Shown in pieces: positions 32,596 to 42,180 of a DNA stretch of 64,000 nt (its first letter is position 1; each line of letters starts with the position of its first letter). The DNA is from JAGVSZ01 sp019137045 (GTDB lineage Bacteria; Pseudomonadota; Gammaproteobacteria; Burkholderiales; SG8-39): assembly GCA_046347635.1 (NCBI GenBank), contig JAXMFT010000015.1, positions 1-64,000 of the forward strand, read 5' to 3'. A model generated the notes under the pieces. It saw only the letters and a list, made by a program, of their open reading frames with translations, did no database searches and was not told the origin of the DNA. Position numbers and translations under genes: made by a program.

Positions 32596-34035
32596 TCACG
32601 GCCCGTCGCGCTTGCGGGCCCGCCGGAGCCGCCGCGCGCGATCGAGCATCACGACACCGACCCACGTCGCGATCAACGCGAGCGGCCACGCGAGGACCTC
32701 GGGCCACGCCACCGCCGCGGCTGCGACGAGCAGCAGGATCAGCCCCACCGTTCCGAGGAGGCTCGCTTCGGCGGGCCCCAGGACGCGCCGATTGGTGAGC
32801 GCCGCTCCGACGGTTGCACCCACGCTGAGTGCGCCGGCTGCCGCGCGACCTGCGCTTCCTGAGAGGACCCGGCGCGGATGCTCGGGGCGAGACATCGCCT
32901 TCACCGGCCGCCCCATCCGGCGGCGGTTGAGGACGATCTCGGTCGCATGCCCGAGGTCCTCCTCGTACATGCGCGCCATCGTCTCGACCACCCGCTCGTC
33001 CTCGATCGCGACGTCGAGCTCGTAGTTGGTCAGGAAGCTCGCGAAGTTGAGGTTGGTCGATCCGACCCGCGCCCAGTTGTCGTCGGAGATCGCTGTCTTG
33101 GCGTGCAGCATGCTCCCGCTCCACTCGAACACGCGTACCCCCGACTCGAGCAGCGCGCGGTAGCCCGCGCGGGAGAGCCGCCTGACCACCGGCAGGTCGC
33201 TCGCGCCGGGGACGAGCAGCCGCACGTCCACGCCGTCGTTGGCCGCCGCGCAGAGCGCGTGCACGTACGGCGTGATGCCCACGAAGTACGCATCGGTCAG
33301 CCACAGGCGCTCGCGCGCGCCCGCGGCGACCAGCTGGTCGAGCCGCAGGATGCGCCCGCTGCTCGGCGCGCTGGCAATGACGCGCAGCGCGACGCCGCCC
33401 TCGTCCTGGATGGATCCCGGCGCGGTCAGCGCGGTCTGCGGCAGCGGCGCCCCGATCGCAGCCCAGACTTCCCCGAAGGCCCGTTCCAGCTCGGGCACGG
33501 CCGGGCCCCGGATCTCGAGGCCCGTGTCGCGCCACGCGTCCAGCCGTCGGCGGGGATCGCCGCGCCATCGGGCGCTGACGCACAGTCCCGAGACGAACCC
33601 GATCCGGCCGTCCACTGCGATCACCTTGCGGTGGTCGCGGGTGAGCCAGCCGATCGGGCTGCCGAGCCGGGGCGGGTTGAAGGCACGCACCTCGCCGCCC
33701 GCCTCGACGAGCGGACGGAAGAGCGAGCGGGCCCGGCTCGTCCCGAGCCAGTCGTAGATGACGCGCACTGCCACGCCGGCGCGCGCCCGCTCGGCGAGGG
33801 TGGTCACGAACTCGCGCCCGAGCGCGTCGTTCTCGAAGATGTAGCACTCGAAGAAGACCGATCGCTCGGCGCGCCGGAGGGCCGCGAGCCACGCCGGGAA
33901 GTTCTCGGCGGCGTCCTTGAGGACCTGGACGGCGTTCCCCCCGATGAGCGGGGCTCCGGCGGTGCGCGCGAGCACCCGCTCGGCGAGCTGACTCGCCCCC
34001 GGTTCCCCCGCTCGCCCGGTATCGAATCGGTCCAT
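32596..34035 (-). CDS. Phospholipase D-like / cardiolipin synthase-type protein
   Basis: A 479-aa protein with two HKD phosphodiesterase motifs: DHRKVIAVDGRIGFVSG near residue 135 and MLHAKTAISDDNWARVGSTN near residue 310. It resembles ClsB-type enzymes that join phosphatidyl groups to make cardiolipin. Unlike classic ClsA it has no N-terminal helices. It instead ends with a Gly/Ala-rich linker and two hydrophobic helices (about residues 415-460), a basic tail following. It is alone between two tRNA genes and transcribed leftward. Confidence 0.87.
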   Translation of the reverse strand: MDRFDTGRAGEPGASQLAERVLARTAGAPLIGGNAVQVLKDAAENFPAWLAALRRAERSVFFECYIFENDALGREFVTTLAERARAGVAVRVIYDWLGTSRARSLFRPLVEAGGEVRAFNPPRLGSPIGWLTRDHRKVIAVDGRIGFVSGLCVSARWRGDPRRRLDAWRDTGLEIRGPAVPELERAFGEVWAAIGAPLPQTALTAPGSIQDEGGVALRVIASAPSSGRILRLDQLVAAGARERLWLTDAYFVGITPYVHALCAAANDGVDVRLLVPGASDLPVVRRLSRAGYRALLESGVRVFEWSGSMLHAKTAISDDNWARVGSTNLNFASFLTNYELDVAIEDERVVETMARMYEEDLGHATEIVLNRRRMGRPVKAMSRPEHPRRVLSGSAGRAAAGALSVGATVGAALTNRRVLGPAEASLLGTVGLILLLVAAAAVAWPEVLAWPLALIATWVGVVMLDRARRLRRARKRDGP

Positions 34036-34103
34036 CGTCGAGCGACCCTAGCACAGCGCCGCGCGGCCGGCGCTGTGCTGCGGGCTGCGCAATGGCCGTG
34101 TGC

Positions 34104-34109
34104 TATATT
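34104..34109 (+). promoter_or_regulatory. Candidate -10 box for tRNA-Ser(GCT)
   Basis: TATATT stands in a GC-rich gap about 114 bases before the mature tRNA and rightward of the divergent phospholipase gene. A convincing -35 was not identified, so this is tentative. Confidence 0.35.
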
Positions 34110-34222
34110 CGCCGCGACTCCGATGGCCGCCTGGCCACCGCGCGCGAGTGCCCGTGTGCTGCGGTTTTCCCGGCGCGAATCGGCCGCGGTTGCACGTCGG
34201 CACAGCGAGAGTTGTGAGCCCC

Positions 34223-34315
34223 GGAGAGATGCCCGAGAGGCCGAAGGGGGCGCCCTGCTAAGGCGTTATACGGGCAAAACCCGTATCGAGGGTTCGAATC
34301 CCTCTCTCTCCGCCA
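34223..34315 (+). tRNA. tRNA-Ser(GCT)
   Basis: Acceptor GGAGAGA pairs with TCTCTCC. The anticodon stem GCGCC/GGCGT flanks loop CTGCTAA (anticodon GCT). A long variable arm, ATACGGGCAAAACCCGTAT, is typical of serine tRNAs, and the T-loop is GTTCGAATC. CCA is encoded at 34313-34315. Confidence 0.96.
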
Positions 34316-34324
34316 GATACGAGA

Positions 34325-34348
34325 GAAGCCCGCGCGAGCGGGCTTCGT
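34325..34348. terminator. Bidirectional terminator between tRNA-Ser and lysC
   Basis: A perfect 9-bp stem GAAGCCCGC (34325-34333) and complement (34338-34346) with loop GCGA. It follows the tRNA by 9 bases and the lysC stop on the other strand by 22. T tracts are short, GTCCTT on one side and TCTC on the other. Confidence 0.7.
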
Positions 34349-34368
34349 CCTTCGACGGCTGAGCTTTC

Positions 34369-35595
34369 CTAGCCCGGCTGATCCAGACCGAACGCCTTGT
34401 GGAGCACGCGCACCGCGAGCTCCATGTATTTCTCGTCCACCACGACGGAGATCTTGATCTCGGAGGTCGAGATCATCTGGATGTTGATCCCCTCCTCGGA
34501 CAGGGTGCGGAACATCTGGCTCGCGATGCCGACGTGCGAGCGCATCCCCAGGCCGACCATCGACACCTTGCAGACCTTGTTGTCGCCCACGATCGCCTTG
34601 GCGCCGATGTGCGACTGCACCGTCTTCGCGATGTCCAGCGCCTTCTGGTAGTCGTTGCGATGGACGGTGAACGAGAAGTCGGTGATCCCGTCGACGCTCG
34701 CGTTCTGGATGATCATGTCGACGTCGACGTTCGCGTCGGCGATCGGCCCCAGGATCGCGTACGCGATCCCCGGCCGGTCGGGAACGCCCATCACGGTGAT
34801 CTTGGCCTCGTCGCGGCTGAACGCGATGCCCGAGATGACTGCCTGTTCCATCTTGTCGTCTTCCTCGAACGTGATCAGCGTGCCCTCGCCGCCTTCCTCG
34901 AAACTGGAGAGAACCCGCAGACGCACCTTGTACTTGCCGGCGAACTCGACCGACCGGATCTGCAGCACCTTCGACCCGAGGCTCGCCATCTCGAGCATCT
35001 CCTCGAAGCTCACGGTCCTGAGCCGCCGCGCCTCGGGCACGATGCGCGGATCGGTGGTGTAGACCCCGTCCACGTCGGTGTAAATCTGGCACTCGTCGGC
35101 CTTGAGGGCGGCGGCCAGGGCGACCGCCGACGTGTCCGAGCCCCCGCGGCCGAGCGTGGTGAGGTTGCCCGCGGTGTCGATGCCCTGGAACCCGGCGACC
35201 ACCGGGACGTAGCCGGCGGCGATGTCGCCCTTCAGCCGCTCCTCGTCGATGCTCACGATGCGCGCCTTGGAGAACGCGCTGTCGGTGAGCACGCGCACCT
35301 GGGCGCCCGTGTAGCTCTTGGCCTTCAGCCCGAGCTCCATCAGCGCCATCGCGAGCAGCCCGATCGTGACCTGCTCCCCGGTCGACGCGATGACGTCGAG
35401 CTCGCGCGGGTCGGGGCGCGGCTGGATCTCCTTCGCGAGCGCGATGAGCCGGTTGGTCTCGCCGGCCATCGCCGAGGGCACCACGACGACCTGGTGGCCC
35501 TTCGCCTTCCACCGCGCCACGCGCTGCGCGACGGCCTTGATCCGCTCGGGGCTCCCGACCGAAGTTCCGCCGAATTTCTGGACGATCAGTGCCAT
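34369..35595 (-). CDS. lysC: Aspartate kinase
   Basis: Phosphorylates aspartate at the entry of the lysine/threonine/methionine pathway. The 408-aa monofunctional enzyme has VQKFGGTSVGS at the N-terminus, STGEQVTIGLLA, LGRGGSDTSAVALAAAL and TDVDGVYTTDPR in the catalytic domain. Two ACT domains follow (about residues 265-335 and 345-405) that bind feedback inhibitors, with MIIQNASVDGITDFSFTV and NIQMISTSEIKISV as family signatures. It is a single gene upstream of tRNA-Ser on the opposite strand. Confidence 0.96.
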   Translation of the reverse strand: MALIVQKFGGTSVGSPERIKAVAQRVARWKAKGHQVVVVPSAMAGETNRLIALAKEIQPRPDPRELDVIASTGEQVTIGLLAMALMELGLKAKSYTGAQVRVLTDSAFSKARIVSIDEERLKGDIAAGYVPVVAGFQGIDTAGNLTTLGRGGSDTSAVALAAALKADECQIYTDVDGVYTTDPRIVPEARRLRTVSFEEMLEMASLGSKVLQIRSVEFAGKYKVRLRVLSSFEEGGEGTLITFEEDDKMEQAVISGIAFSRDEAKITVMGVPDRPGIAYAILGPIADANVDVDMIIQNASVDGITDFSFTVHRNDYQKALDIAKTVQSHIGAKAIVGDNKVCKVSMVGLGMRSHVGIASQMFRTLSEEGINIQMISTSEIKISVVVDEKYMELAVRVLHKAFGLDQPG

Positions 35596-35786
35596 GCGGC
35601 AGGGTGCGAAAAGTGCGCGATTCTACAGGATCGGGGGGCGCGTTCCGCCCGGCGCGGCCCCGCGCTCACTGTTGCCCGCTGTCACCATTGTTTACCATTC
35701 CGACCCGACGGGAATATGACGCCGTGCTAGGATTCGCGGCAGCCCGGGTGGGACCGGGCGGCGGCGAAGCGGGGAGACTAGAGGGC

Positions 35787-36107
35787 ATGAAGCTGTTCAA
35801 CTGGGTCATCAATCCGAAGGAAGTCCGCACCAAGCTGGGCCTGAACCAGCAGGAATTCTGGACCAGGATCGGCGTGACGCAGAGCGGGGGCTCGCGCTAC
35901 GAGAGCGGGCGCGAGATGCCGAAGCCGGTGCGCGAGCTGCTGCGGCTCGTGCACGTCGAGAAGATCGACCTCACCAAGGTGAAGAAGGAAGACTTCGAGG
36001 TCATCGAGTACCTCAAGTCCGCGAACCCCGACCTCTACCGCGAATTGCGCAAGCGCACGAAGGGCAAGCGCGGCAAGACGGGGAACGGGCCGGTCAGCGA
36101 GCACTGA
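35787..36107 (+). CDS. Helix-turn-helix (XRE-like) DNA-binding protein
   Basis: A 106-aa protein with one HTH: EVRTKLGLNQQEFWTRIGVTQSGGSRYESGR around residues 12-42. A helical middle with KPVRELLRLVHVEKIDL and a basic Lys/Arg-Gly tail follow. The ATG at 35787 follows GAGGGC closely; about 65 more codons are open upstream, but they overlap the lysC leader and lack coding character. The target is unknown. A clear terminator follows. Confidence 0.8.
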   Translation: MKLFNWVINPKEVRTKLGLNQQEFWTRIGVTQSGGSRYESGREMPKPVRELLRLVHVEKIDLTKVKKEDFEVIEYLKSANPDLYRELRKRTKGKRGKTGNGPVSEH

Positions 36108-36134
36108 ACGCGCGCGGGAGGACCGCGCGCAGCG

Positions 36135-36167
36135 AGAGGCCGGCCCGGCGCCGGCCTCTTTCATTTT
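36135..36167 (+). terminator. Rho-independent terminator after the HTH gene
   Basis: A 10-bp stem AGAGGCCGGC (36135-36144) and complement (36150-36159), followed by TTTCATTTT. It lies directly before the 3' end of the converging tRNA-Ser(TGA). Confidence 0.85.
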
Positions 36168-36174
36168 GCGGGGC

Positions 36175-36264
36175 TGGCGGATGGGGTGGGATTCGAACCC
36201 ACGAAGGAGTCGCCCCCTTGCCGGTTTTCAAGACCGGTGCATTCAACCGCTCTGCCACCCATCC
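36175..36264 (-). tRNA. tRNA-Ser(TGA)
   Basis: Minus-strand cloverleaf: acceptor GGATGGG with CCCATCC, D-arm GGCAGAGCGGTTGAATGC, anticodon stem CCGGT/ACCGG around CTTGAAA (anticodon TGA), a long variable arm and T-loop GTTCGAATC. CCA is encoded at 36175-36177. Confidence 0.96.
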
Positions 36265-36441
36265 CTGCGCCGAGACTACCAGAAACATCAACGACTTACG
36301 CCGGCGTTGAAGTTGGGGCCGGCAGCCCCACATCGGGCTCGGCGATGGTCGCCCGGCACCGCCCCCGTTATACTCGCGGCGCGAAACTCGCCGACCGAGA
36401 AGCGATCAAAGCGAAGTCAACTCGACCACACCGGAGGAAGC

Positions 36442-37146
36442 ATGCAACCCGAGCTGCAGCCCGTCTCGACGAACGTCCCGTCCGCGACCCGCGACCGGGC
36501 GCTCGCGCAGAACCGCGTCCTGCGCAACACGTACCTGCTGCTCGCCGTCTCGCTGATCCCGACCGCGATCGGAGCGGTGATCGGCACGAACCTGAACCTC
36601 GGGTTCCTGCGCTCGAGCCCCCTCGTCTCGTTCTTCGCGATCCTCGCGATCTTCTACGGCTGGATCTTCGCGATCGAGCGCAACCGCGACAGCGGCCTCG
36701 GCGTGGCGCTGCTGCTCGGGTTCACGCTGTTCATGGGCCTGCTGCTCGGCCCGCTGTTCCAGCAGGTGCTCGGCCTGCGCAACGGCGCCCAGCTCATCAT
36801 GATGGCGGCCGGCGGCACCGCGGCGGTGTTCTTCGCGCTGGCGGCCGTCGCCTCGAGCACGACGCGCAACTTCAGCGGCCTGGGCAACTTCCTGCTGGTG
36901 GGCGCGATCGTGATCATGCTGGCGGTGGTCGCGAACGCCTTCGTCCAGAGCCCGGCGTTCCATCTCGTGCTGGTGGCCGCGTTCGTGCTCTTCTCCGCGC
37001 TCATCATCCTGTGGCAGATCAACTCCATCGTCCGCGGCGGCGAGACGAACTACGTCTCGGCGACGCTCACGCTGTACGTCGCGGCCTACAACCTCTTCAC
37101 CAGCCTACTGCAGCTCCTCGGCATCTTCGGCGGCGATCGCAACTGA
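36442..37146 (+). CDS. BAX inhibitor-1 / YccA family membrane protein
   Basis: A 234-aa inner-membrane protein with seven hydrophobic helices, beginning after NRVLRNTYLLLAVSLIPTAIGA. It has the family features FGWIFAIERNRDSGLG-like text (near residue 75), GLLLGPLFQQVLG, and the late IILWQINSIVRGGETNYV (near residue 195) with its acidic residue. E. coli YccA binds and restrains the FtsH protease; that role is inferred. GGAGGAAG precedes the ATG and TATACT at 36369-36374 is a probable -10. A terminator follows. Confidence 0.9.
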   Translation: MQPELQPVSTNVPSATRDRALAQNRVLRNTYLLLAVSLIPTAIGAVIGTNLNLGFLRSSPLVSFFAILAIFYGWIFAIERNRDSGLGVALLLGFTLFMGLLLGPLFQQVLGLRNGAQLIMMAAGGTAAVFFALAAVASSTTRNFSGLGNFLLVGAIVIMLAVVANAFVQSPAFHLVLVAAFVLFSALIILWQINSIVRGGETNYVSATLTLYVAAYNLFTSLLQLLGIFGGDRN

Positions 37147-37167
37147 GCGGTCCGCCGGCATCCGTCG

Positions 37168-37190
37168 GGGCGGCTGCGGCCGCCCTTTTT
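37168..37190 (+). terminator. Terminator between the YccA-like gene and rlmD
   Basis: A 7-bp GC stem (GGGCGGC at 37168-37174, complement at 37179-37185) with loop TGCG is followed by TTTTT. The convergent rlmD ends at 37190. Confidence 0.85.
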
Positions 37191-38476
37191 CATTGGCGCT
37201 CGAAGAGCGCGATCGACTCGACGTGCGCGGTGTGCGGGAACATGTTCGCGATTCCGGCCGCAGCCAGGCGATAGCCGCCGACGTGCACCAGGACTCCGGC
37301 GTCGCGCGCGAGCGTGGCCGGATCGCACGAGACGTAGACGATCCGCCGCGGGCCCGGCGCCGCGACCGCCTTCACGACCTCGATCGCGCCCTCGCGGGGC
37401 GGATCGAGCAGCATGGCGTCGCAGCGCGGCAGCGCGGCACAGGCGGCCGGGTCGAAGAGGTCGGCAACCTGGAACTGCGCCGCCAGCCGGTTCGCCCGCG
37501 CGTTGGCGCGTGCGCGCTCGACCAGCCCCGGGTGGCCTTCGACGCCGATCACGGCCGCGCCGCCCGCGGCGATCGGGAGCGCGAAGTTGCCGAGCCCGCA
37601 GAAGAGGTCCAGCACCCGCTCGCCGGCGCGCGGCGCGAGCAGCGCGAGCGCGCGGCGCACGAGGATCTCGTTCACCGCGTGGTTCACCTGGGTGAATTCG
37701 GTCGGCGCGAAGTAGAGCCGGATGCCGTATTCGTCCAGCGTGTAGTAGAGCGGCGGTGCGTCGAGGGGATGGAACGGCCGGGCCGAAGCCGGGCCCGCGG
37801 GCTGCAGCCAGAACTGGACGCCGTTAGCGTCCGCGAACGCGCGGAGCGCGGCCTCGTCGTCCGCCGTCAGCGGGGCGAGGTTGCGGACGACGAGCACGAC
37901 GGTCTCCGCGCCCTCCGCGACCTCGATCTGGGGCACGCGGTCGCGAAGGGTGAGGCCGCTCACCAGGCCGCGCAGCGGCGCGATGAGCGCCGACACGCGC
38001 GGGGTCAGGACCTCGCACCGGTTCATGTCGGCGACGTAGGTGGAGCGGCGCTCTCGGAACCCCACCAGCGCGCCGCCCTTCTTCGGGACGAAGCGGACCG
38101 ACAGGCGCGCGCGCTGCCGGTAGCCCCAGGCCGCGCCGTGGATCGGCGCAAGCAGGGTCTCGGCCCGGACCTTGCCGACGTGCCAGAGCGCGTCCTCGAG
38201 CACGCGCTGCTTCGCGGCGACCTGGGCGCGCGGCTCGACGTGCTGCATCGCGCAGCCGCCGCACACGCCGAAGTACGCGCAGCGCGGCGCGACCCGCGCC
38301 GCGCTCTCGCGCAGGACGCGGACCAGCCTGCCGCCGTCGTACGAGGGCTTGCGCTTCACGAGCTCGTACTCGACCCGCTCGCGCGGCAGCGCGCCCTCGA
38401 CGAAGAGCGCCTTGCCTTCGACGTGCGCGACGCCGCGTCCCTCGCGGTCGAGGGACTCGATGACCGCGACGTTCAT
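37190..38476 (-). CDS. rlmD: 23S rRNA (uracil-1939 C5)-methyltransferase RlmD
   Basis: A SAM-dependent RNA methyltransferase of 428 aa. The N-terminal TRAM domain is VAVIESLDREGRGVAHVEGKALFVEGALP. The 4Fe-4S cluster cysteines appear in CAYFGVCGGCAMQH near residue 67 and CEVL later. The C-terminal Rossmann domain has VLDLFCGLGNFALPIA, LLDPPREGA and the catalytic VSCDPATLARD. It probably forms an operon with the exonuclease gene 1 base upstream. Confidence 0.94.
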   Translation of the reverse strand: MNVAVIESLDREGRGVAHVEGKALFVEGALPRERVEYELVKRKPSYDGGRLVRVLRESAARVAPRCAYFGVCGGCAMQHVEPRAQVAAKQRVLEDALWHVGKVRAETLLAPIHGAAWGYRQRARLSVRFVPKKGGALVGFRERRSTYVADMNRCEVLTPRVSALIAPLRGLVSGLTLRDRVPQIEVAEGAETVVLVVRNLAPLTADDEAALRAFADANGVQFWLQPAGPASARPFHPLDAPPLYYTLDEYGIRLYFAPTEFTQVNHAVNEILVRRALALLAPRAGERVLDLFCGLGNFALPIAAGGAAVIGVEGHPGLVERARANARANRLAAQFQVADLFDPAACAALPRCDAMLLDPPREGAIEVVKAVAAPGPRRIVYVSCDPATLARDAGVLVHVGGYRLAAAGIANMFPHTAHVESIALFERQ

Positions 38477-38477
38477 C

Positions 38478-39269
38478 TCAGGACTCGGGCCAGGCGGCCA
38501 GGAACTCGCGCCAGTGGGGCGCGTCGAGCCGGCCGAGCGTCGCCCGGGCGAGCGCCAGCTCGGCCGCGTACGCGGCGCGGTCGAGCGCGCCGCGCATGAG
38601 CTGGAAGCGCAGATACACGAGCCAGGTGTTGAGCGTGTCCGTCTCGCAGTACGCGCGCACCTGCGCGATGCGGCCCGCGCGGAATGCGTCCCACACCTGC
38701 GCGCCGTCCATCCCGAGCTTGCCGGGCAGCCCGAGCAGCCGCGCGACCTGGTCGAGGGGCGCGCTCGCCCGCGGCTGGTACAGGGCGAGGAGGTCCATGA
38801 GGTCGAGGTGGCGGGAGTGGTAGCGGCTGATGTAGTTGTTGTAGCGGAAGTCGCGGCTGTCGGCGTAGTCGCCCTCGCCCATGTCCCAGTAGCGCGGGGC
38901 GGCGACGGCGTGCCGCATGCCCCGGTAGTGGAGCACCGGCAGGTCGAACCCGCCGCCGTTCCACGAGACGAGCTGCGGCTTGTACTTCTCGATGCCGTCG
39001 TAGAAGCGCTGGATCAGCTCGCCCTCGCCGTCCTCGGGCGTGCCGAGCGACCAGACGCGCAGGCCGTCGCCCTCGCGCAGCACGCACGCGATCGCCACCA
39101 CGCGCTGCAGGTGGAGCGGGACGAAGTCCTGCCCGGTCGCGGCGCGCCGGCGCTGGAAGGCGGTCTCCGCGACGTCCGCGTCGGAGAGCCCGGGGTCGAG
39201 GTCGAGCAGCAGGCGATACCCGGCGACGTCGGGCACCGTCTCGATGTCGAAGACGAGCGTGGCCGCCAC
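38478..39269 (-). CDS. Predicted 3'-5' exonuclease, PolB-like DEDD fold
   Basis: A 263-aa RNase H-like exonuclease of the predicted PolB-associated type. The first acidic pair is LVFDIETVPD at residues 5-14. VSWNGGGFDLPVLHYR carries the second acidic residue. FRYNNYISRYHSRHLDLMDLLALY and the late AYCETDTLNTWLVYLRF give the remaining ligands. It starts with GTG at 39269. It lies 7 bases downstream of cysM and upstream of rlmD. Its substrate is not known. Confidence 0.87.
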   Translation of the reverse strand: MAATLVFDIETVPDVAGYRLLLDLDPGLSDADVAETAFQRRRAATGQDFVPLHLQRVVAIACVLREGDGLRVWSLGTPEDGEGELIQRFYDGIEKYKPQLVSWNGGGFDLPVLHYRGMRHAVAAPRYWDMGEGDYADSRDFRYNNYISRYHSRHLDLMDLLALYQPRASAPLDQVARLLGLPGKLGMDGAQVWDAFRAGRIAQVRAYCETDTLNTWLVYLRFQLMRGALDRAAYAAELALARATLGRLDAPHWREFLAAWPES

Positions 39270-39276
39270 GGCGCGG

Positions 39277-40179
39277 TCAGGCCGGGAAGATGCCGGTGGA
39301 CAGGTAGCGGTCCCCGCGGTCGCAGGCGATGCAGACGATGACCGCGTGCTCGAGCTCGCGCGACACGCGCAGCGCCACCGCGAGCGCCCCGCCGGAGGAC
39401 ACGCCGGCGAAGATGCCCTCCTCGGCCGCCATCCGCCGCGCCATCTCCTCCGCGTCCGCCTGGCTCACCGGCTCGATGCGGTCCACGCGCGCGCGGTCGT
39501 AGATCCGCGGCAGGTAGGCCTCGGGCCACTTGCGGATGCCCGGGATCCGGGACCCCTCCTCGGGCTGGCAGCCGATGATCCGGATCGCCGCGTTCTTCTC
39601 CTTGAGGAAGCGCGACGTGCCCATGATCGTGCCCGTCGTGCCCATGCTCGAGACGAAGTGGGTGATCGTGCCCTGCGTGTCGCGCCAGATCTCCGGGCCG
39701 GTGGTCTCGTAGTGCGAGAGCGGGTTGTCGGGGTTGGCGAACTGGTCGAGCACGGTCCCCTTCCCCTCCGCCTGCATCTGCAGGGCGAGGTCGCGCGCGA
39801 ATTCCATGCCGCCCTTGGACGCGGGCGTCAGGACGAGCCGCGCCCCGTAGGCGGTCATGGCCGCACGCCGCTCGGCCGAGAGGTCGTCGGGCATGATCAG
39901 GGTCATCCGGTAGCCGCGCATCGCCGCCACCATGGCGAGCGCGATCCCGGTGTTCCCGCTGGTCGCCTCGATCAGCGTGTCGCCCGGCCTGATGCGGCCG
40001 CGCTCCTCCGCCTTGCGGATCATCCAGAGGGCCGGGCGGTCCTTCACCGAGCCGGCCGGGTTGTTGCCCTCCAGCTTGCACAGGACGACGTTGGTGGTGG
40101 CGCCGGGCAGGCGCTTGAGCCGCACGAGCGGCGTGTTGCCGACCGTGTCGTCGAGCGCGCGCCAGGCCGGGCCGGTCAC
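39277..40179 (-). CDS. cysM: Cysteine synthase B
   Basis: PLP enzyme making cysteine from O-acetylserine and sulfide or thiosulfate. The 300-aa product has the Schiff-base segment LEGNNPAGSVKDRPA, the substrate loop EATSGNTGIALAM, SSMGTTGTIMGTSRFL for phosphate binding, and CQPEEGSRIPGIRKWP, the last typical of CysM rather than CysK. It starts at a GTG (40177-40179) that overlaps the hldD stop; the frame remains open upstream through hldD but is not used. Confidence 0.94.
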   Translation of the reverse strand: MTGPAWRALDDTVGNTPLVRLKRLPGATTNVVLCKLEGNNPAGSVKDRPALWMIRKAEERGRIRPGDTLIEATSGNTGIALAMVAAMRGYRMTLIMPDDLSAERRAAMTAYGARLVLTPASKGGMEFARDLALQMQAEGKGTVLDQFANPDNPLSHYETTGPEIWRDTQGTITHFVSSMGTTGTIMGTSRFLKEKNAAIRIIGCQPEEGSRIPGIRKWPEAYLPRIYDRARVDRIEPVSQADAEEMARRMAAEEGIFAGVSSGGALAVALRVSRELEHAVIVCIACDRGDRYLSTGIFPA

Positions 40180-41192
40180 GGCGTCGCGTCCTCTTCGTGC
40201 CGCAGCAGCCACGCGACGTACCGCTCGACGCCTTCGGCCACGCTCATGAACGGGGCCGCGTAGCCGGCCTCGCGCAGCGCGGAGAGGTCGGCCTGCGTGA
40301 AGCTCTGGTAGCGCGCCTTCAGACCGTCGGGGAACGGGACGTACCGGATCGCGCCCTGGGCGAGCAGCTCGGCGCGCGACGCCGCGGGCTTGCCCTGCGC
40401 CCTGCGGCAGGCGTTGATGACCGCCTCCGCCATCTCGTTGTAGGACTGCGCGCGGCCGGTGCCCACGTTGAAGATCCCCGAGCGCTCCGGCCGTTCGAGG
40501 AAGTGCAGGTTCACCGCCACCACGTCCTCGACCGACACGAAATCGCGCCGCTGCTCGCCGTTCGCGTACCCGCCGGAGCCCTCGAAGAGCTTCACCCGCC
40601 CCTCGGCGCGGTACTGGTCGAAGAAGCGCAGCGCCACCGAGGCCATGAAGTCCTTGTGCGCCTCGTTCGGACCGTAGACGTTGAAGTACCGGAACCCCGC
40701 CACCTGCGCCGGCGCGTCGCCGAGCCGCCGCCGCACCACCTGGTCGAAGAGCTGCTTCGAGTAGCCGTAGACGTTCAGCGGCCGCTCGTGCTCCGGCGCC
40801 TCCCGGAACACCTGCCCGCTGCCGTACACCGCGGCGGACGACGCGTACAGGAACGGGATTTCCTCGTCGGCGCAGAAGTCGAGGAGCGCGAGCGAGTAGC
40901 GGTAGTTGTTCTCCATCATGTAGCGCCCGTCGAGCTCGGTGGTGTCCGAGCAGGCGCCCTGGTGCAGCACCGCCTCGACCGCGCCGTCGAACTCGCCCTC
41001 GACCAGCCGCGCGAGGAAATCGCGCTTGTCGAAGTAGTCGGCGATCTCGCACCCGACCAGGTTCGCGAACTTCCCGCCGCGCTCGAGGTCGTCCACCGCG
41101 ATGATGCTGGCGACGCCGCGCTCGTTCAGCGCGCGCACCAGGTTGGAGCCGATGAAGCCGGCGGCGCCGGTGACGACGTAATAGGTGCTCAT
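40176..41192 (-). CDS. hldD: ADP-L-glycero-D-manno-heptose-6-epimerase
   Basis: Makes ADP-L-glycero-D-manno-heptose for the lipopolysaccharide core. The 338-aa SDR protein has VTGAAGFIGSNLVRAL for NADP, the Ser-Tyr-Lys triad in LYASSAAVYG and NVYGYSKQLFD, and the HldD-specific GACSDTTELDGRYMMENNY. It overlaps by 4 bases with the kinase gene upstream and with cysM downstream, forming a continuous operon ugd-hldE-hldD-cysM. Confidence 0.96.
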   Translation of the reverse strand: MSTYYVVTGAAGFIGSNLVRALNERGVASIIAVDDLERGGKFANLVGCEIADYFDKRDFLARLVEGEFDGAVEAVLHQGACSDTTELDGRYMMENNYRYSLALLDFCADEEIPFLYASSAAVYGSGQVFREAPEHERPLNVYGYSKQLFDQVVRRRLGDAPAQVAGFRYFNVYGPNEAHKDFMASVALRFFDQYRAEGRVKLFEGSGGYANGEQRRDFVSVEDVVAVNLHFLERPERSGIFNVGTGRAQSYNEMAEAVINACRRAQGKPAASRAELLAQGAIRYVPFPDGLKARYQSFTQADLSALREAGYAAPFMSVAEGVERYVAWLLRHEEDATP

Positions 41193-42180
41193 GGTCCGGT
41201 GGACGTCGCGAGATCGGCGGCGAGCTCGCCGGGGTGCACGACGGCGGTGCCCAGTTTACCAACCACGATGCCGGCCGCGTGATTGGCGACGCGGACCGCC
41301 GCGGCGACCGCCGCCCCGCTGCCGAGCATCACGGCCAGCGTGGCGATCACCGTGTCGCCGGCCCCGCTCACGTCGTAGACCTCCCGCGCCTTCGTAGGCT
41401 CGTGCTGGACCGACCCCGCGCGGTACAGGGTCATTCCCTCCTCGGCCCGCGTCACCAGCAGCGCGTCCAGGCCGAGCTCCGCCCGCAGCCGCTCCGCCCG
41501 GACCGCCATGTCGGCCTCGTCCTTCCAGCGTCCCACCACCTCGCGCAGCTCGTTGCGGTTCGGCGTCACGACGCTCGCCCCGCGGTAGCGGGCGTAGTCG
41601 TCGCCCTTGGGGTCGACGAGCACGGTGCGCCCGCGCGCGCGCGCCGCGGCGATCATGCGCTCGATGTGCGCGAGACCGCCCTTGCCGTAGTCGGACAGCA
41701 CGACCACGTCGTAGTTCGCCAGGCTGGCCTCGAACTCCGAGAGCTTGTCCGCGAGCACCTCGTACGACGGGGCGGTCTCGAAATCCACGCGCAGGAGCTG
41801 CTGCTGGCGCCCGATCACGCGCAGCTTGACCGTGGTCGCGAGCGTCGGGTCGCGATGCAGGCTCGCGCGCACGCCCTCGGCCCGCACGAGCCGCTCGAGC
41901 GCGCTGCCCGGCTCGTCCTCACCGACGACCGACAGCAGCCCGACCGTGGCGCCGAGGGCCGCCGCGTTGCGGGCGACGTTCGCCGCGCCGCCGGGACGCT
42001 CCTCGGTGCGCTCGACGCGCACCACCGGGACCGGCGCCTCCGGCGAGATGCGGCTCACGTCGCCGAACCAGTAGCGGTCCAGCATGACGTCGCCGACGAC
42101 GAGCACGCGCGCGCGCGCGAAGTCGGGCAGGTCCGGCCGCCCGGCCGGCCCCGCGGTTCCAGCGCCGCGCGACCGCGCCA

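Noticed and set aside
35589..35786. N-terminal extension of the HTH protein by about 66 codons
   Set aside because: The extension overlaps the lysC leader, has no conserved text and the ATG at 35787 starts exactly where the conserved protein begins.
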